From positions 26,833 to 90,832 of the forward strand of contig CAJQLB010000017.1 in the NCBI GenBank assembly GCA_905479065.1: a stretch of 64,000 bases of DNA, written 5' to 3'. Positions 28,214-36,500 of the stretch are shown here, piece by piece (positions within the stretch are counted from its first letter, which is position 1; every line of letters starts with the position of its first letter). The position numbers were made by a program, and so were the translations under genes. The DNA comes from an uncultured Flavobacteriaceae bacterium (GTDB taxonomy: Bacteria; Bacteroidota; Bacteroidia; Flavobacteriales; Flavobacteriaceae). The notes beneath the pieces are model-generated. The model saw only the letters and a list, made by a program, of their open reading frames with translations, was not told the origin of the DNA and made no database searches.

Positions 28214-29656
28214 ATGAACCATATTTTAAAACGAATTAATGAATTACATGCTATTTCAGAAGCTTTGGAGCCCAGTAATTTAGAGCGTGTAAACTATATA
28301 GAGCAAGTCAGTTCTTATGCAAATAATTTTATTGACGGTTTGGAACAAACAAAGGCGTATTCTGCAGACCAGGAAAACCTTAAATCTTTGAAATTATTTA
28401 CCGGAAAAAAATCATTACCCGAAATCTTAAAAATTTACAATAATGAAATTGCTTCTAAAGGAATTAAACCGGCATCTGGAGGTCATATTGGCTATATCCC
28501 GGGCGGAGGTATTTACTCCTCGGGTATTGCAGATTTCCTAGCGGATATTACAAATGAGTATGTTGGAATGCATTTTTCTAGTCCTGGAGGAGTGGCAGTT
28601 GAACAGGTGCTTTTAGATTGGATGAAAGATATTTTTTCATTTCCCATTAATGCTGTTGGTAATTTGACCTCTGGTGGTTCTATTGCAAATTTAATAGCAA
28701 TGACTGCTGCTCGAGATAAATATCAAATTAAAAACGAAGTTATTTCAAAAAGTGTTGTTTATCTCAGTCATCAAGTACATCATTGTATTCAAAAAGCATT
28801 AAAAATAATTGGCCTTGAAGATGTCATAATAAACTACCTAGAGCTTGATGATTATTCAAAAATTAATATTCGAGACCTAAAATCAAAGATAGCGTTAGAT
28901 AAAGAAAATGGCCTTGTTCCGTTTTTGATAGTTGCCTCGGCAGGAACAACAGATACTGGAGCTATTGATCCTCTGAATGCTATTGGAGTAGTTGCGAAAG
29001 AAAATAATTTGTGGTATCATGTCGATGCTGCATATGGAGGCTTTTTTATTTTGATAGATCACCTCAAGCATAAATTTATAGGGATTGAAATGGCTGATTC
29101 TTTGGTGGTTGATCCACATAAAGGTCTTTTTTTACCTTACGGTTTAGGAGCAGTCCTTGTGAAAGATGAAAAAGCAGTTTTTCATTCTCATATGTTAAGC
29201 GCCAATTATATGCAGGACGCTAGAACTCAAGTAACAGCAATAAATCCAGCGGATGTTTCACCAGAATTATCGAAACATTTTAGAGGCTTACGATTATGGC
29301 TACCGCTTCAATTGCACGGGATTGAGCCCTTTATTGCATGTCTTGAAGAAAAAATATTGTTAACAAAGTATTTTAGAGAGCAACTAGTGACAATTGGTTT
29401 TAGAGTAGGACCAGAACCAGATTTATCTGTGAGTTACTTTTGGTATCCATCAAGTAATCAGAGTAGCAATAAATTTAACCAATCACTATTAAAGGAATTA
29501 CATAAAGACGGAGAGATTTTTTTTAGCTCGACAGTAATTAAGGAAAAGTTTGTCATACGAATGGCTCTATTGTCTTTTAGAACAAAACTAATTACCATTG
29601 ATAAAGCCTTAGAGATGCTTAAACGAGCGTTAGAAAAAATCAACCTAAAAAATTAA
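28214..29656 (+). CDS. Group II PLP-dependent amino-acid decarboxylase
   Basis: This 480-residue enzyme belongs to the glutamate/aromatic-amino-acid/diaminobutyrate decarboxylase group of PLP enzymes. The cofactor lysine is K303 in V-V-D-P-H-K-G-L-F. Upstream are the family's H-V-D-A-A-Y-G-G (ring-stacking Asp and Ala), L-T-S-G-G-S-I-A-N and the V-H-H-C-I-Q-K segment (an H-x-S-x-x-K-A equivalent). The sequence alone does not tell which amino acid is used. The end R-M-A-L-L-S-F-R-T-K-L matches decarboxylases of the DDC/aromatic kind. No antiporter or metabolic partner gene is adjacent. Confidence 0.9.
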   Translation: MNHILKRINELHAISEALEPSNLERVNYIEQVSSYANNFIDGLEQTKAYSADQENLKSLKLFTGKKSLPEILKIYNNEIASKGIKPASGGHIGYIPGGGIYSSGIADFLADITNEYVGMHFSSPGGVAVEQVLLDWMKDIFSFPINAVGNLTSGGSIANLIAMTAARDKYQIKNEVISKSVVYLSHQVHHCIQKALKIIGLEDVIINYLELDDYSKINIRDLKSKIALDKENGLVPFLIVASAGTTDTGAIDPLNAIGVVAKENNLWYHVDAAYGGFFILIDHLKHKFIGIEMADSLVVDPHKGLFLPYGLGAVLVKDEKAVFHSHMLSANYMQDARTQVTAINPADVSPELSKHFRGLRLWLPLQLHGIEPFIACLEEKILLTKYFREQLVTIGFRVGPEPDLSVSYFWYPSSNQSSNKFNQSLLKELHKDGEIFFSSTVIKEKFVIRMALLSFRTKLITIDKALEMLKRALEKINLKN

Positions 29657-29812
29657 TATTTATTGATAAAAAAGAGCTTGTGCAGTATTCTTTCTTTTCA
29701 AAAAGTTAATAAACGACCAAGGTGATATTGAATTGAATTTCTTACAATTGAAAAATTGATAACTTAATTGAAGTAATACAATGAACTAAATAATTAATCT
29801 CTAAATTTTTTA

Positions 29813-32242
29813 TTAGCGTAATTCAGCACCTAATTGCTTTTCAAAATTCAATTGTAATTTGTTCATTATTTTTTCAATCTGCTTATCGGTCAGTGTTTTG
29901 CGCTCATCTTGCAGCGTAAAACTTATGGCATAACTTTTTTTACCTTTTGGTAAACTGTCTCCTTCGTAAACATCAAATAAGTTTAAGTTTTTCAATAATT
30001 TCTTTTCGGTTTGCATTGCAATTTCATAAATATCTTTGAAATGAATTGATTCGTCAATCATCAACGCAAAGTCACGCCTAACCTCAGGATATTTTGTAAT
30101 GTCACTAAACTTAATAGTCTTATTTTTAATCTCGTTTAAAATTAAATCCCAATTAAAATCTGCATAAAAAACTTTTTGAGAGATACCAAAGGATTTTAGA
30201 ACTGAAGTCTTGATTATGCCATAATCTACAAGGCTATTGTTTTTGAACATCAAACTCAAGCCATCACTGAACAAATCATTGATTACTGGTAAAATACGAT
30301 CATGTGAAAGACCTAATCTCTGTAATAAGGAGTGAACAAATCCCTTTAAGAAAAAGAAGTCGCTTTCGCTATTGTTTGAACTCCAATGCTCTGCATGTTT
30401 ATTGCCGGTAATAATCAGTGATAAGTGCTTTCGCTCCTCTCGAGAGCCATTTAAACTATGGTAAGTTTTACCAAATTCAAATAATTTCAAGTTGGATTGT
30501 TTCCTGTTGATATTGTGTGCAATGACCTCAAGACCTGAGAAGAGTAATGATTGTCTGAGTACGGATAAGTCGTTACTTAAAGAATTTAAAATAAAAACGT
30601 TTTCATTTTCAACTAATTGTTCACTTAATTTGATGTAATCTGGTGTGGTTAACGAATTGGACATGATTTCATAAAATCCTTGAGATACAAGTTGATTTCC
30701 AATTGTATTCTGAATTTTATGGTCCTCAAACTTGGAGGATTTTGAAATAGAAGCGTTTAGTTTTTCAGTTGTGCCAATATTGTTGTATCCATAAACACGT
30801 AAAATTTCTTCAATGATATCCGCTTCCCTTTGTACATCATTTCTGTAAGCAGGTACGGTTAATCCAAGACCGGTTTCAGTAACATTGTTTATGGTGATAT
30901 CAAGCGACATCAGAATACGTTTGATGATTTCTCTAGGAATTTCCTCTCCGATTAGCTTTTGAGCATTTTCAAAGCTTAATCTTACTTGGAAGTCTTCAAT
31001 TTTTAAAGGGTACTCATCAATAATATCAGACGTTATTTTACCCCCAGCTATTTCAGTTATAAGTAATACAGCGCGTTTTAAAGCATATCTAGTAATATTA
31101 GGATCAATACCTCTTTCAAATCTAAACGACGCATCTGTATTGAGTCCATGGCGCTTGGCTGTTTTTCTTATCGAGACAGAATCAAAAAATGCACTTTCAA
31201 GGAAAATATTCGTTGTTTCTTCACTAACACCTGATTTTAAACCACCAAATACTCCTGCAATACACATGGGTTGTTCTTTGCCATCACAAATCACTAAATC
31301 ATCTTCGTGCAATTCTCGATCCACCCCATCAAGGGTCGTAAATTTCGTTCCTTTTGGAAGTGTTTTTACAATTATTTTTTTGTCAAAAATTTTGTCTGCA
31401 TCAAAAGCGTGTAGCGGTTGCCCCAATTCATGTAAGACGTAATTGGTTGCATCGACAACATTGTTAATAGGGGATAAGCCTATAGCGTTTAAGCGGTTTT
31501 TTAACCAAAGAGGGGACTCACTAACCTTGAGACCAGAAATAGTAACACCACAGTATCTTGGCGCCCTTAATTTATCTTTGATGTCGATATCGATTCTGTT
31601 TGAACGATTATCAACATGAAAAGCACTTACTGATGGTGTAATTAACTCTATATGTTGTTCTTGTTGAATTAAACCAGCCTTTAAATCTCTTGCAACACCA
31701 TAATGACTCATGGCGTCTGCTCTATTTGGCGTTAATCCAATATCAAAAACTTCATCGTTTTCAATTTCAAAAATATCTGATGCACTGGTTCCTGGTATAA
31801 CGGCATTGTCTAGGACCATTATGCCTTCATGTGATGATCCTAAGCCTAATTCATCCTCAGCACAAATCATTCCGTGACTCTCTGCACCTCTAATTTTACC
31901 TTTTTTAATAGACCAAGATTCCCCTTCAGATGTATACAATGTTGTTCCAATGGTTGCCACGAGTACTTTTTGACCAACAGCTACATTTGGTGCTCCACAT
32001 ATTATTTGTAAAGGATTGCTTTTTCCAATGTCAACGTTTGTAATTTTAAGTCTATCAGCATTTTGGTGTTGCTCACAACTCAAGACTTCTCCAACCACAA
32101 CACCTGATAAACTGCCTTTTACAGACTCAAAGGTGTCAATGCCTTCAATTTCTAGCCCTAGATCTGTTAAAAGGTTTCCTGTTTTTTCAGCGTTCCAGTC
32201 AATTTTGATGAATTGCTTTAACCAATTGTATGAAATCTTCAT
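29813..32242 (-). CDS. pheT: Phenylalanyl-tRNA synthetase beta subunit
   Basis: This is the beta chain of the alpha2-beta2 enzyme that charges tRNA-Phe. The 809-residue length is full. Domains in order: N-terminal B1 (M-K-I-S-Y-N-W-L-K), tRNA-binding OB fold (about 42-155, with V-G-E-V-L-S-C-E-x-H-x-N-A-D-R-L and I-I-C-G-A-P-N-V), B3/B4 editing region (A-P-R-Y-C-G-V-T, G-L-S-P-I-N-N-V-V-D-A-T-N-Y), B5 (R-R-A-V-L-L-type helices, V-P-A-Y-R-N-D-V), the synthetase-like core, and the C-terminal ferredoxin-fold anticodon-binding domain (F-S-D-I-T-K-Y-P-E-V-R-R-D-F-A). pheS is not next to it. Confidence 0.98.
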   Translation of the reverse strand: MKISYNWLKQFIKIDWNAEKTGNLLTDLGLEIEGIDTFESVKGSLSGVVVGEVLSCEQHQNADRLKITNVDIGKSNPLQIICGAPNVAVGQKVLVATIGTTLYTSEGESWSIKKGKIRGAESHGMICAEDELGLGSSHEGIMVLDNAVIPGTSASDIFEIENDEVFDIGLTPNRADAMSHYGVARDLKAGLIQQEQHIELITPSVSAFHVDNRSNRIDIDIKDKLRAPRYCGVTISGLKVSESPLWLKNRLNAIGLSPINNVVDATNYVLHELGQPLHAFDADKIFDKKIIVKTLPKGTKFTTLDGVDRELHEDDLVICDGKEQPMCIAGVFGGLKSGVSEETTNIFLESAFFDSVSIRKTAKRHGLNTDASFRFERGIDPNITRYALKRAVLLITEIAGGKITSDIIDEYPLKIEDFQVRLSFENAQKLIGEEIPREIIKRILMSLDITINNVTETGLGLTVPAYRNDVQREADIIEEILRVYGYNNIGTTEKLNASISKSSKFEDHKIQNTIGNQLVSQGFYEIMSNSLTTPDYIKLSEQLVENENVFILNSLSNDLSVLRQSLLFSGLEVIAHNINRKQSNLKLFEFGKTYHSLNGSREERKHLSLIITGNKHAEHWSSNNSESDFFFLKGFVHSLLQRLGLSHDRILPVINDLFSDGLSLMFKNNSLVDYGIIKTSVLKSFGISQKVFYADFNWDLILNEIKNKTIKFSDITKYPEVRRDFALMIDESIHFKDIYEIAMQTEKKLLKNLNLFDVYEGDSLPKGKKSYAISFTLQDERKTLTDKQIEKIMNKLQLNFEKQLGAELR

Positions 32243-32264
32243 TATTTCGCGTCTTTACAAGCCA

Positions 32265-32293
32265 CAAATATACTAAACCTCCTCTTTTACCAA
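32265..32293 (-). promoter_or_regulatory. Promoter of pheT
   Basis: On the minus strand, TATATTTG (complement of 32265-32272) is a perfect -7 element. TTG (complement of 32291-32293) lies 18 bases upstream. The pheT start at 32242 follows after a leader of about 18 bases. Confidence 0.65.
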
Positions 32294-32378
32294 TAGTTTA
32301 TGTTTGTTTTTTTCGACGTGAAAAATATCAAAAATATATTTAAATTAATAGATCTAATTTTATTTAAAGCTTCTATTG

Positions 32379-34481
32379 TTAGCTAATGTAATTCCAAATA
32401 TTTTTGTACTTCGATAATTCGTTATAAGTTCTTAAAATAGGATCATTCTCTTTGTTTGTTAGCGTGGGATCTTTTTTTAATATACGTTTTGCAACATACC
32501 GAGCTTGCTGCAAAATGTCTTTGTCTCTCGTGATATCTGCAATTTTTAGATTTAAAACACCGCTTTGTTGCGTTCCCATAAGATCTCCAGGACCTCTTAA
32601 GCGTAAATCTACTTCAGCAATATCAAAACCGTCGTTCGTTTCAACCATCGTAGCTAATCTCGTTTTACTGTCGCTGCTCAGTTTGTGACTGGTCATTAAA
32701 ATACAATAACTTTGCTCTGCTCCCCGTCCAACACGACCTCTAAGTTGATGTAATTGAGATAATCCAAAACGCTCTGCACTTTCAATTACCATCACAGATG
32801 CATTTGGCACATTAACCCCAACTTCAATAACGGTTGTTGCAACCATAATTTGGGTTTCTCCATGCACAAATCGTTGCATTTCAAAATCTTTATCAGCAGC
32901 CTTCATTTTGCCGTGAACGATTGATATTTGATAATTTGATTTTGGAAATTCTCTTTCGATACTTGCATATCCGTCCATTAAATCTTTGTAATCCATATTA
33001 GCACTTTCTTGTATTAGAGGATATACAATATAAACCTGACGCCCTTTATGTATCTCGTCTTTCATAAAGCGGAATACTTTTAGCCGGTTACTGTCATAAC
33101 GATGAACCGTTTTTATATTTTTTCTACCAGGGGGCAACTCGTCAATGACAGAGACATCTAAATCACCGTAAACCGACATGGCTAATGTTCTGGGTATTGG
33201 AGTGGCGGTCATCACTAACACATGAGGAGGAATGGTGTTTTTTTTCCATAATTTACTTCTTTGAGCGACACCAAAACGGTGTTGTTCGTCAATAATAGCT
33301 AGTCCTAAATTTTTAAATTTCACTTTTTCTTCGAGAAGAGCATGAGTGCCAATTAAAATGTCTAACTCACCATTTTCAAGTAAATCATGAATTTCTTTTC
33401 TTTCTAAAGTTTTAGTTGAGCTATTAAGTAGTTTTATACTGATTTTTAGTTTGTTACAGTATATTTTTAACTCATTATAATGTTGAACTGACAAAATAGC
33501 AGTTGGAGCCATCAAGCAGGTCTGGAAGTTGTTGTCAAGCCCCATCAGTATTGACATGAAGGCTACGATGGTTTTTCCGGAACCTACATCACCCTGTAAT
33601 AGCCTGTTCATTTGTGCATTACTACCCATGTCACTTCTTATTTCTTTTAAAACTCGTTTTTGAGCATTGGTTAATTCGAAAGGTAGATGTGTTTGGTAAA
33701 AAGTATTGAAATAGGTTCCAATTGATTTGAAGAGAAACCCTTTAATTTTTGATTTATGAAGTAGATTTTTCAGAATCAGCTGTATTTGAATATAAAATAA
33801 TTCTTCAAATTTGAGTCTGAATTTTGATTTGGAGAGTAAGGATTGTGATTTTGGAAAATGAATATTAAAAACAGCTAAGTTTTTGGATAATAATTTTTGT
33901 TCATCAATAAGATGCGCCGGTAGTGTTTCTTTAAAATTTAAACTAGTTTCGGTAAAAAGTTGTTGTAGCATTTTAATCATGACTCTATTGGAGATGCCTT
34001 TATTGGAAAGCTTTTCAGTCGACGGATATATGGCTTGCATCGCTGTACTGAGACTTTTTTCGTGATCCTTTAGCAGTTCCATTTCTGGATGTGGAATACT
34101 AAAGGCGTGATTAAACCAATTTATTTTTCCAAAAACGACATATTTTGTATTTAATTTAATGCTTTCACGTATCCATTTATGACCTCTAAACCAAACGAGT
34201 TCCATAGTTCCTGTTGCATCTTGAAAGGTTGCGACTAAACGTTTGCCACGTTTTTGACTCACTTCTTTGAGATGTGTGAATTCACCAATAATTTGAACCT
34301 CAGATGAATGGCGTTGAAGTTCATTTATTTGGTAATATTTAGTCTTGTCAATATAACGAATTGGGAATAAGTTTAATAAATCTTGGTACGTATGAATGCT
34401 TAATTCTTGACGCAGAAGTTTTGCGCGGTTTGGACCAACGCCTTTAAGGTAGTCAATCGGTGTTTGTAGATTTAAGCTCAT
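32379..34481 (-). CDS. recG: ATP-dependent DNA helicase RecG
   Basis: RecG remodels stalled replication forks and branched DNA. The 700-residue length is typical. The N-terminal wedge/OB region (P-I-D-Y-L-K-G-V-G-P-N-R-A near residue 7, then about 60-155) precedes a superfamily 2 motor with G-D-V-G-S-G-K-T near residue 300, D-E-Q-H, M-T-A-T-P-I-P-R-T, and the motif V and VI regions (A-T-T-V-I-E-V-G-V-N-V-P-N and Q-L-R-G-R-V-G-R-G). The C-terminal part has the conserved D-L-R-L-R-G-P-G-D-L-x-G-T-x-Q-S-G. All motor motifs are intact. It is followed 137 bases later, on the same strand, by pheT. Confidence 0.97.
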   Translation of the reverse strand: MSLNLQTPIDYLKGVGPNRAKLLRQELSIHTYQDLLNLFPIRYIDKTKYYQINELQRHSSEVQIIGEFTHLKEVSQKRGKRLVATFQDATGTMELVWFRGHKWIRESIKLNTKYVVFGKINWFNHAFSIPHPEMELLKDHEKSLSTAMQAIYPSTEKLSNKGISNRVMIKMLQQLFTETSLNFKETLPAHLIDEQKLLSKNLAVFNIHFPKSQSLLSKSKFRLKFEELFYIQIQLILKNLLHKSKIKGFLFKSIGTYFNTFYQTHLPFELTNAQKRVLKEIRSDMGSNAQMNRLLQGDVGSGKTIVAFMSILMGLDNNFQTCLMAPTAILSVQHYNELKIYCNKLKISIKLLNSSTKTLERKEIHDLLENGELDILIGTHALLEEKVKFKNLGLAIIDEQHRFGVAQRSKLWKKNTIPPHVLVMTATPIPRTLAMSVYGDLDVSVIDELPPGRKNIKTVHRYDSNRLKVFRFMKDEIHKGRQVYIVYPLIQESANMDYKDLMDGYASIEREFPKSNYQISIVHGKMKAADKDFEMQRFVHGETQIMVATTVIEVGVNVPNASVMVIESAERFGLSQLHQLRGRVGRGAEQSYCILMTSHKLSSDSKTRLATMVETNDGFDIAEVDLRLRGPGDLMGTQQSGVLNLKIADITRDKDILQQARYVAKRILKKDPTLTNKENDPILRTYNELSKYKNIWNYIS

Positions 34482-34549
34482 TCTTACAAGATATTTTTCT
34501 GAAAAAACTATTTAAATTGACTTGGCTTTAATTTAAAAACACTGTTGAT

Positions 34550-35071
34550 TTACCACAACTCACTGACCTCATTTTTTATATATGACAGAGCGGCGTCACT
34601 TGGAGCTCTTTTTTCCATCATTTCGGTAAGAATAACTTCTCTAAGTTTGTTTGCTGAATTGGTTTTTTCGAGTAAAGATGCTTTTCTAATAAGCTGAATT
34701 GTTGCATTTTTAGCAGCGCATATAATGTTCCAGCATTCGTCAGTTAAATAAATTTGTTGAGATAAATTATGTTCAAATTCTTCTTCAATTTTTGATATAA
34801 GTAAAGATTCATAACTATCTTTGTTTGAATTAATTGGAGTTATTCTTACAATTAATTTATTAGGCGAAATCCGCTCTAAAAATAATGCCATTCTTTCATA
34901 CGCTTGAAGCCGAATGGGTAAGGTGTTTACTTGAATATCCTTATGTAGTAAAAAGCGTCTTCGACCTGCTTCATTCTTTGTGTGTTCTTTAAAAAAATAA
35001 TAAGCTATTATTCCTGTAATTAGTGCAGGTACTGCATATAAAAAAACTTCAAATACTTTTTCAACTTCCAT
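34550..35071 (-). CDS. Conserved membrane-anchored protein of unknown function
   Basis: This 173-residue protein has one hydrophobic segment near the N-terminus (about residues 9-26, V-P-A-L-I-T-G-I-I-A-Y-Y-F-F), then a basic turn (K-N-E-A-G-R-R-R), so the remaining helical domain should face the cytoplasm. That domain includes R-L-Q-A-Y-E-R-M-A-L-F-L-E-R-I and S-K-I-E-E-E-F-E-H-N-L-S-Q-Q. It resembles a conserved Bacteroidota family, possibly DUF7935, which I name from memory with low certainty. No catalytic residues can be picked out. It lies 10 bases downstream of the M20 amidohydrolase gene on the same strand and 68 bases upstream of recG, so all three are probably co-transcribed. Confidence 0.7.
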   Translation of the reverse strand: MEVEKVFEVFLYAVPALITGIIAYYFFKEHTKNEAGRRRFLLHKDIQVNTLPIRLQAYERMALFLERISPNKLIVRITPINSNKDSYESLLISKIEEEFEHNLSQQIYLTDECWNIICAAKNATIQLIRKASLLEKTNSANKLREVILTEMMEKRAPSDAALSYIKNEVSELW

Positions 35072-35081
35072 TAATTTATTT

Positions 35082-36353
35082 TTATTTGTTTAAATAATCT
35101 AGGGACATCTGGGCAAATGTTTTAACTCCCAATAGTAACCCTGACTCATCTATAAAGAAATCAGGTGTATGGTGGGGATACGCTTCCATCTCACCAACTG
35201 TCATTCCTCCCAGAAAAAAAAACACCCCTGGTATTTCTTTTTGAAAAAATGAAAAATCTTCTGCCCCTGTAATTGCTTTAATTTTTAAAACATTTTCTTT
35301 ACCTGCTGCTTTTTCAAAAGAGGGAACTATTTGTTTTGTTAATGCCGGATCATTATAGGTTATTTCTGCTCCCTCGTCAATTTTAACTGTCGCATCAGCT
35401 CTGTAGGCTTTGGCGATAGCTGGAACCATCTCTCTCATACGATCATTGATTTGTTGTTGCATATCATAATCTAGAGTACGAATTGTTCCAATGATTTGTG
35501 CTGATTCTGGAATTATATTGCTTCTCACTCCACTTGTTATTTTCCCAACAGATATGACCACTGCTTCATTGGTTAGAGCAGCTTCTCGACTTACCAAAGT
35601 TTGTAATCCATCTATAATTTTTACACTTGCCATAATTGGATCAATACCTCCCCAAGGTAATGAGCCATGCGTTTGCTTTCCAGTGACATTAATTTCAAAT
35701 CTTTGTGCTGCAGCCATGATGCCTCCAGATTTATAGGCTATGGTGTTGACAGGCTGGCCGGAACTGATGTGCAAACCAAAAATTGCATCAACGTTAGGAT
35801 TTGTCAAAACACCTTCTTTAATCATAAGTTTTGCACCACCTTCTTCACCCTGAGGAGCTCCTTCTTCTGCGGGTTGAAAAATAAATTTAATGGTGCCATT
35901 GAATTTATCAGTATTTTTAGACATAATTTCAGCAACTCCCATTAAAATAGCAATGTGTGTGTCATGGCCACAGGCATGCATCACAGGTACTTCCTCACCA
36001 TTAAAAATCCCTGTAGCCTTTGATTTAAAAGGAAGATCAGTTCTCTCATATACCGGAAGTGCATCCATATCTGCTCTTAATCCGAGGACTTTTCCTGGGT
36101 TATCACCCTCTAGAACACCCACAACACCGGTAAAAGCAACATCTGTTTGTACTTTTATACCTAATGATTTTAAGTGTAATTCAATTTTTTTTGCAGTATT
36201 AAATTCACGATTAGAAAGTTCCGGGTTTTGATGAAAATGTTGCCTCCATTCAATAACCTTATCTTCGATATTAGCAATTTGATCATCCAATGACATTTGG
36301 CTAAATCCCCAAGAGAATATAAATAGAGATATCGTGAAAAGTGTTGATTTCAT
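35082..36353 (-). CDS. Exported M20-family amidohydrolase
   Basis: This 423-residue zinc amidohydrolase belongs to the M20D (IAA-amino-acid hydrolase/hippurate hydrolase/N-acyl-amino-acid) group. A signal peptide ends G-F-S before Gln. The catalytic part opens W-R-Q-H-F-H-Q-N-P-E-L-S and has L-R-A-D-M-D-A-L-P and M-H-A-C-G-H-D-T-H (metal Asp/His, Cys bridging), then Q-P-A-E-E-G (catalytic and metal Glu). The dimerisation domain with H-G-S-L-P follows and the late G-A-E-D-F-S-F-F is present. All metal ligands are intact. It should act in the periplasm on acylated or peptide-linked amino acids; the exact substrate is unknown. Confidence 0.93.
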   Translation of the reverse strand: MKSTLFTISLFIFSWGFSQMSLDDQIANIEDKVIEWRQHFHQNPELSNREFNTAKKIELHLKSLGIKVQTDVAFTGVVGVLEGDNPGKVLGLRADMDALPVYERTDLPFKSKATGIFNGEEVPVMHACGHDTHIAILMGVAEIMSKNTDKFNGTIKFIFQPAEEGAPQGEEGGAKLMIKEGVLTNPNVDAIFGLHISSGQPVNTIAYKSGGIMAAAQRFEINVTGKQTHGSLPWGGIDPIMASVKIIDGLQTLVSREAALTNEAVVISVGKITSGVRSNIIPESAQIIGTIRTLDYDMQQQINDRMREMVPAIAKAYRADATVKIDEGAEITYNDPALTKQIVPSFEKAAGKENVLKIKAITGAEDFSFFQKEIPGVFFFLGGMTVGEMEAYPHHTPDFFIDESGLLLGVKTFAQMSLDYLNK

Positions 36354-36500
36354 TTGACGTTTGGTTTAGTTAATTAGTATGTCTAAAGATATTTAAAATT
36401 TTAATAATAAATAGATTTCCAATTGTTTATAATTATTCGATATTTGGTTTAGATAACCGTTCTACAATGGTTAAATTCACAGTTCAAAAAAATCAGTGTA

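Noticed and set aside
35890..36231. A 113-codon frame antisense to the M20 amidohydrolase
   Set aside because: It lies fully within a conserved catalytic gene on the other strand and shows no domain motif.
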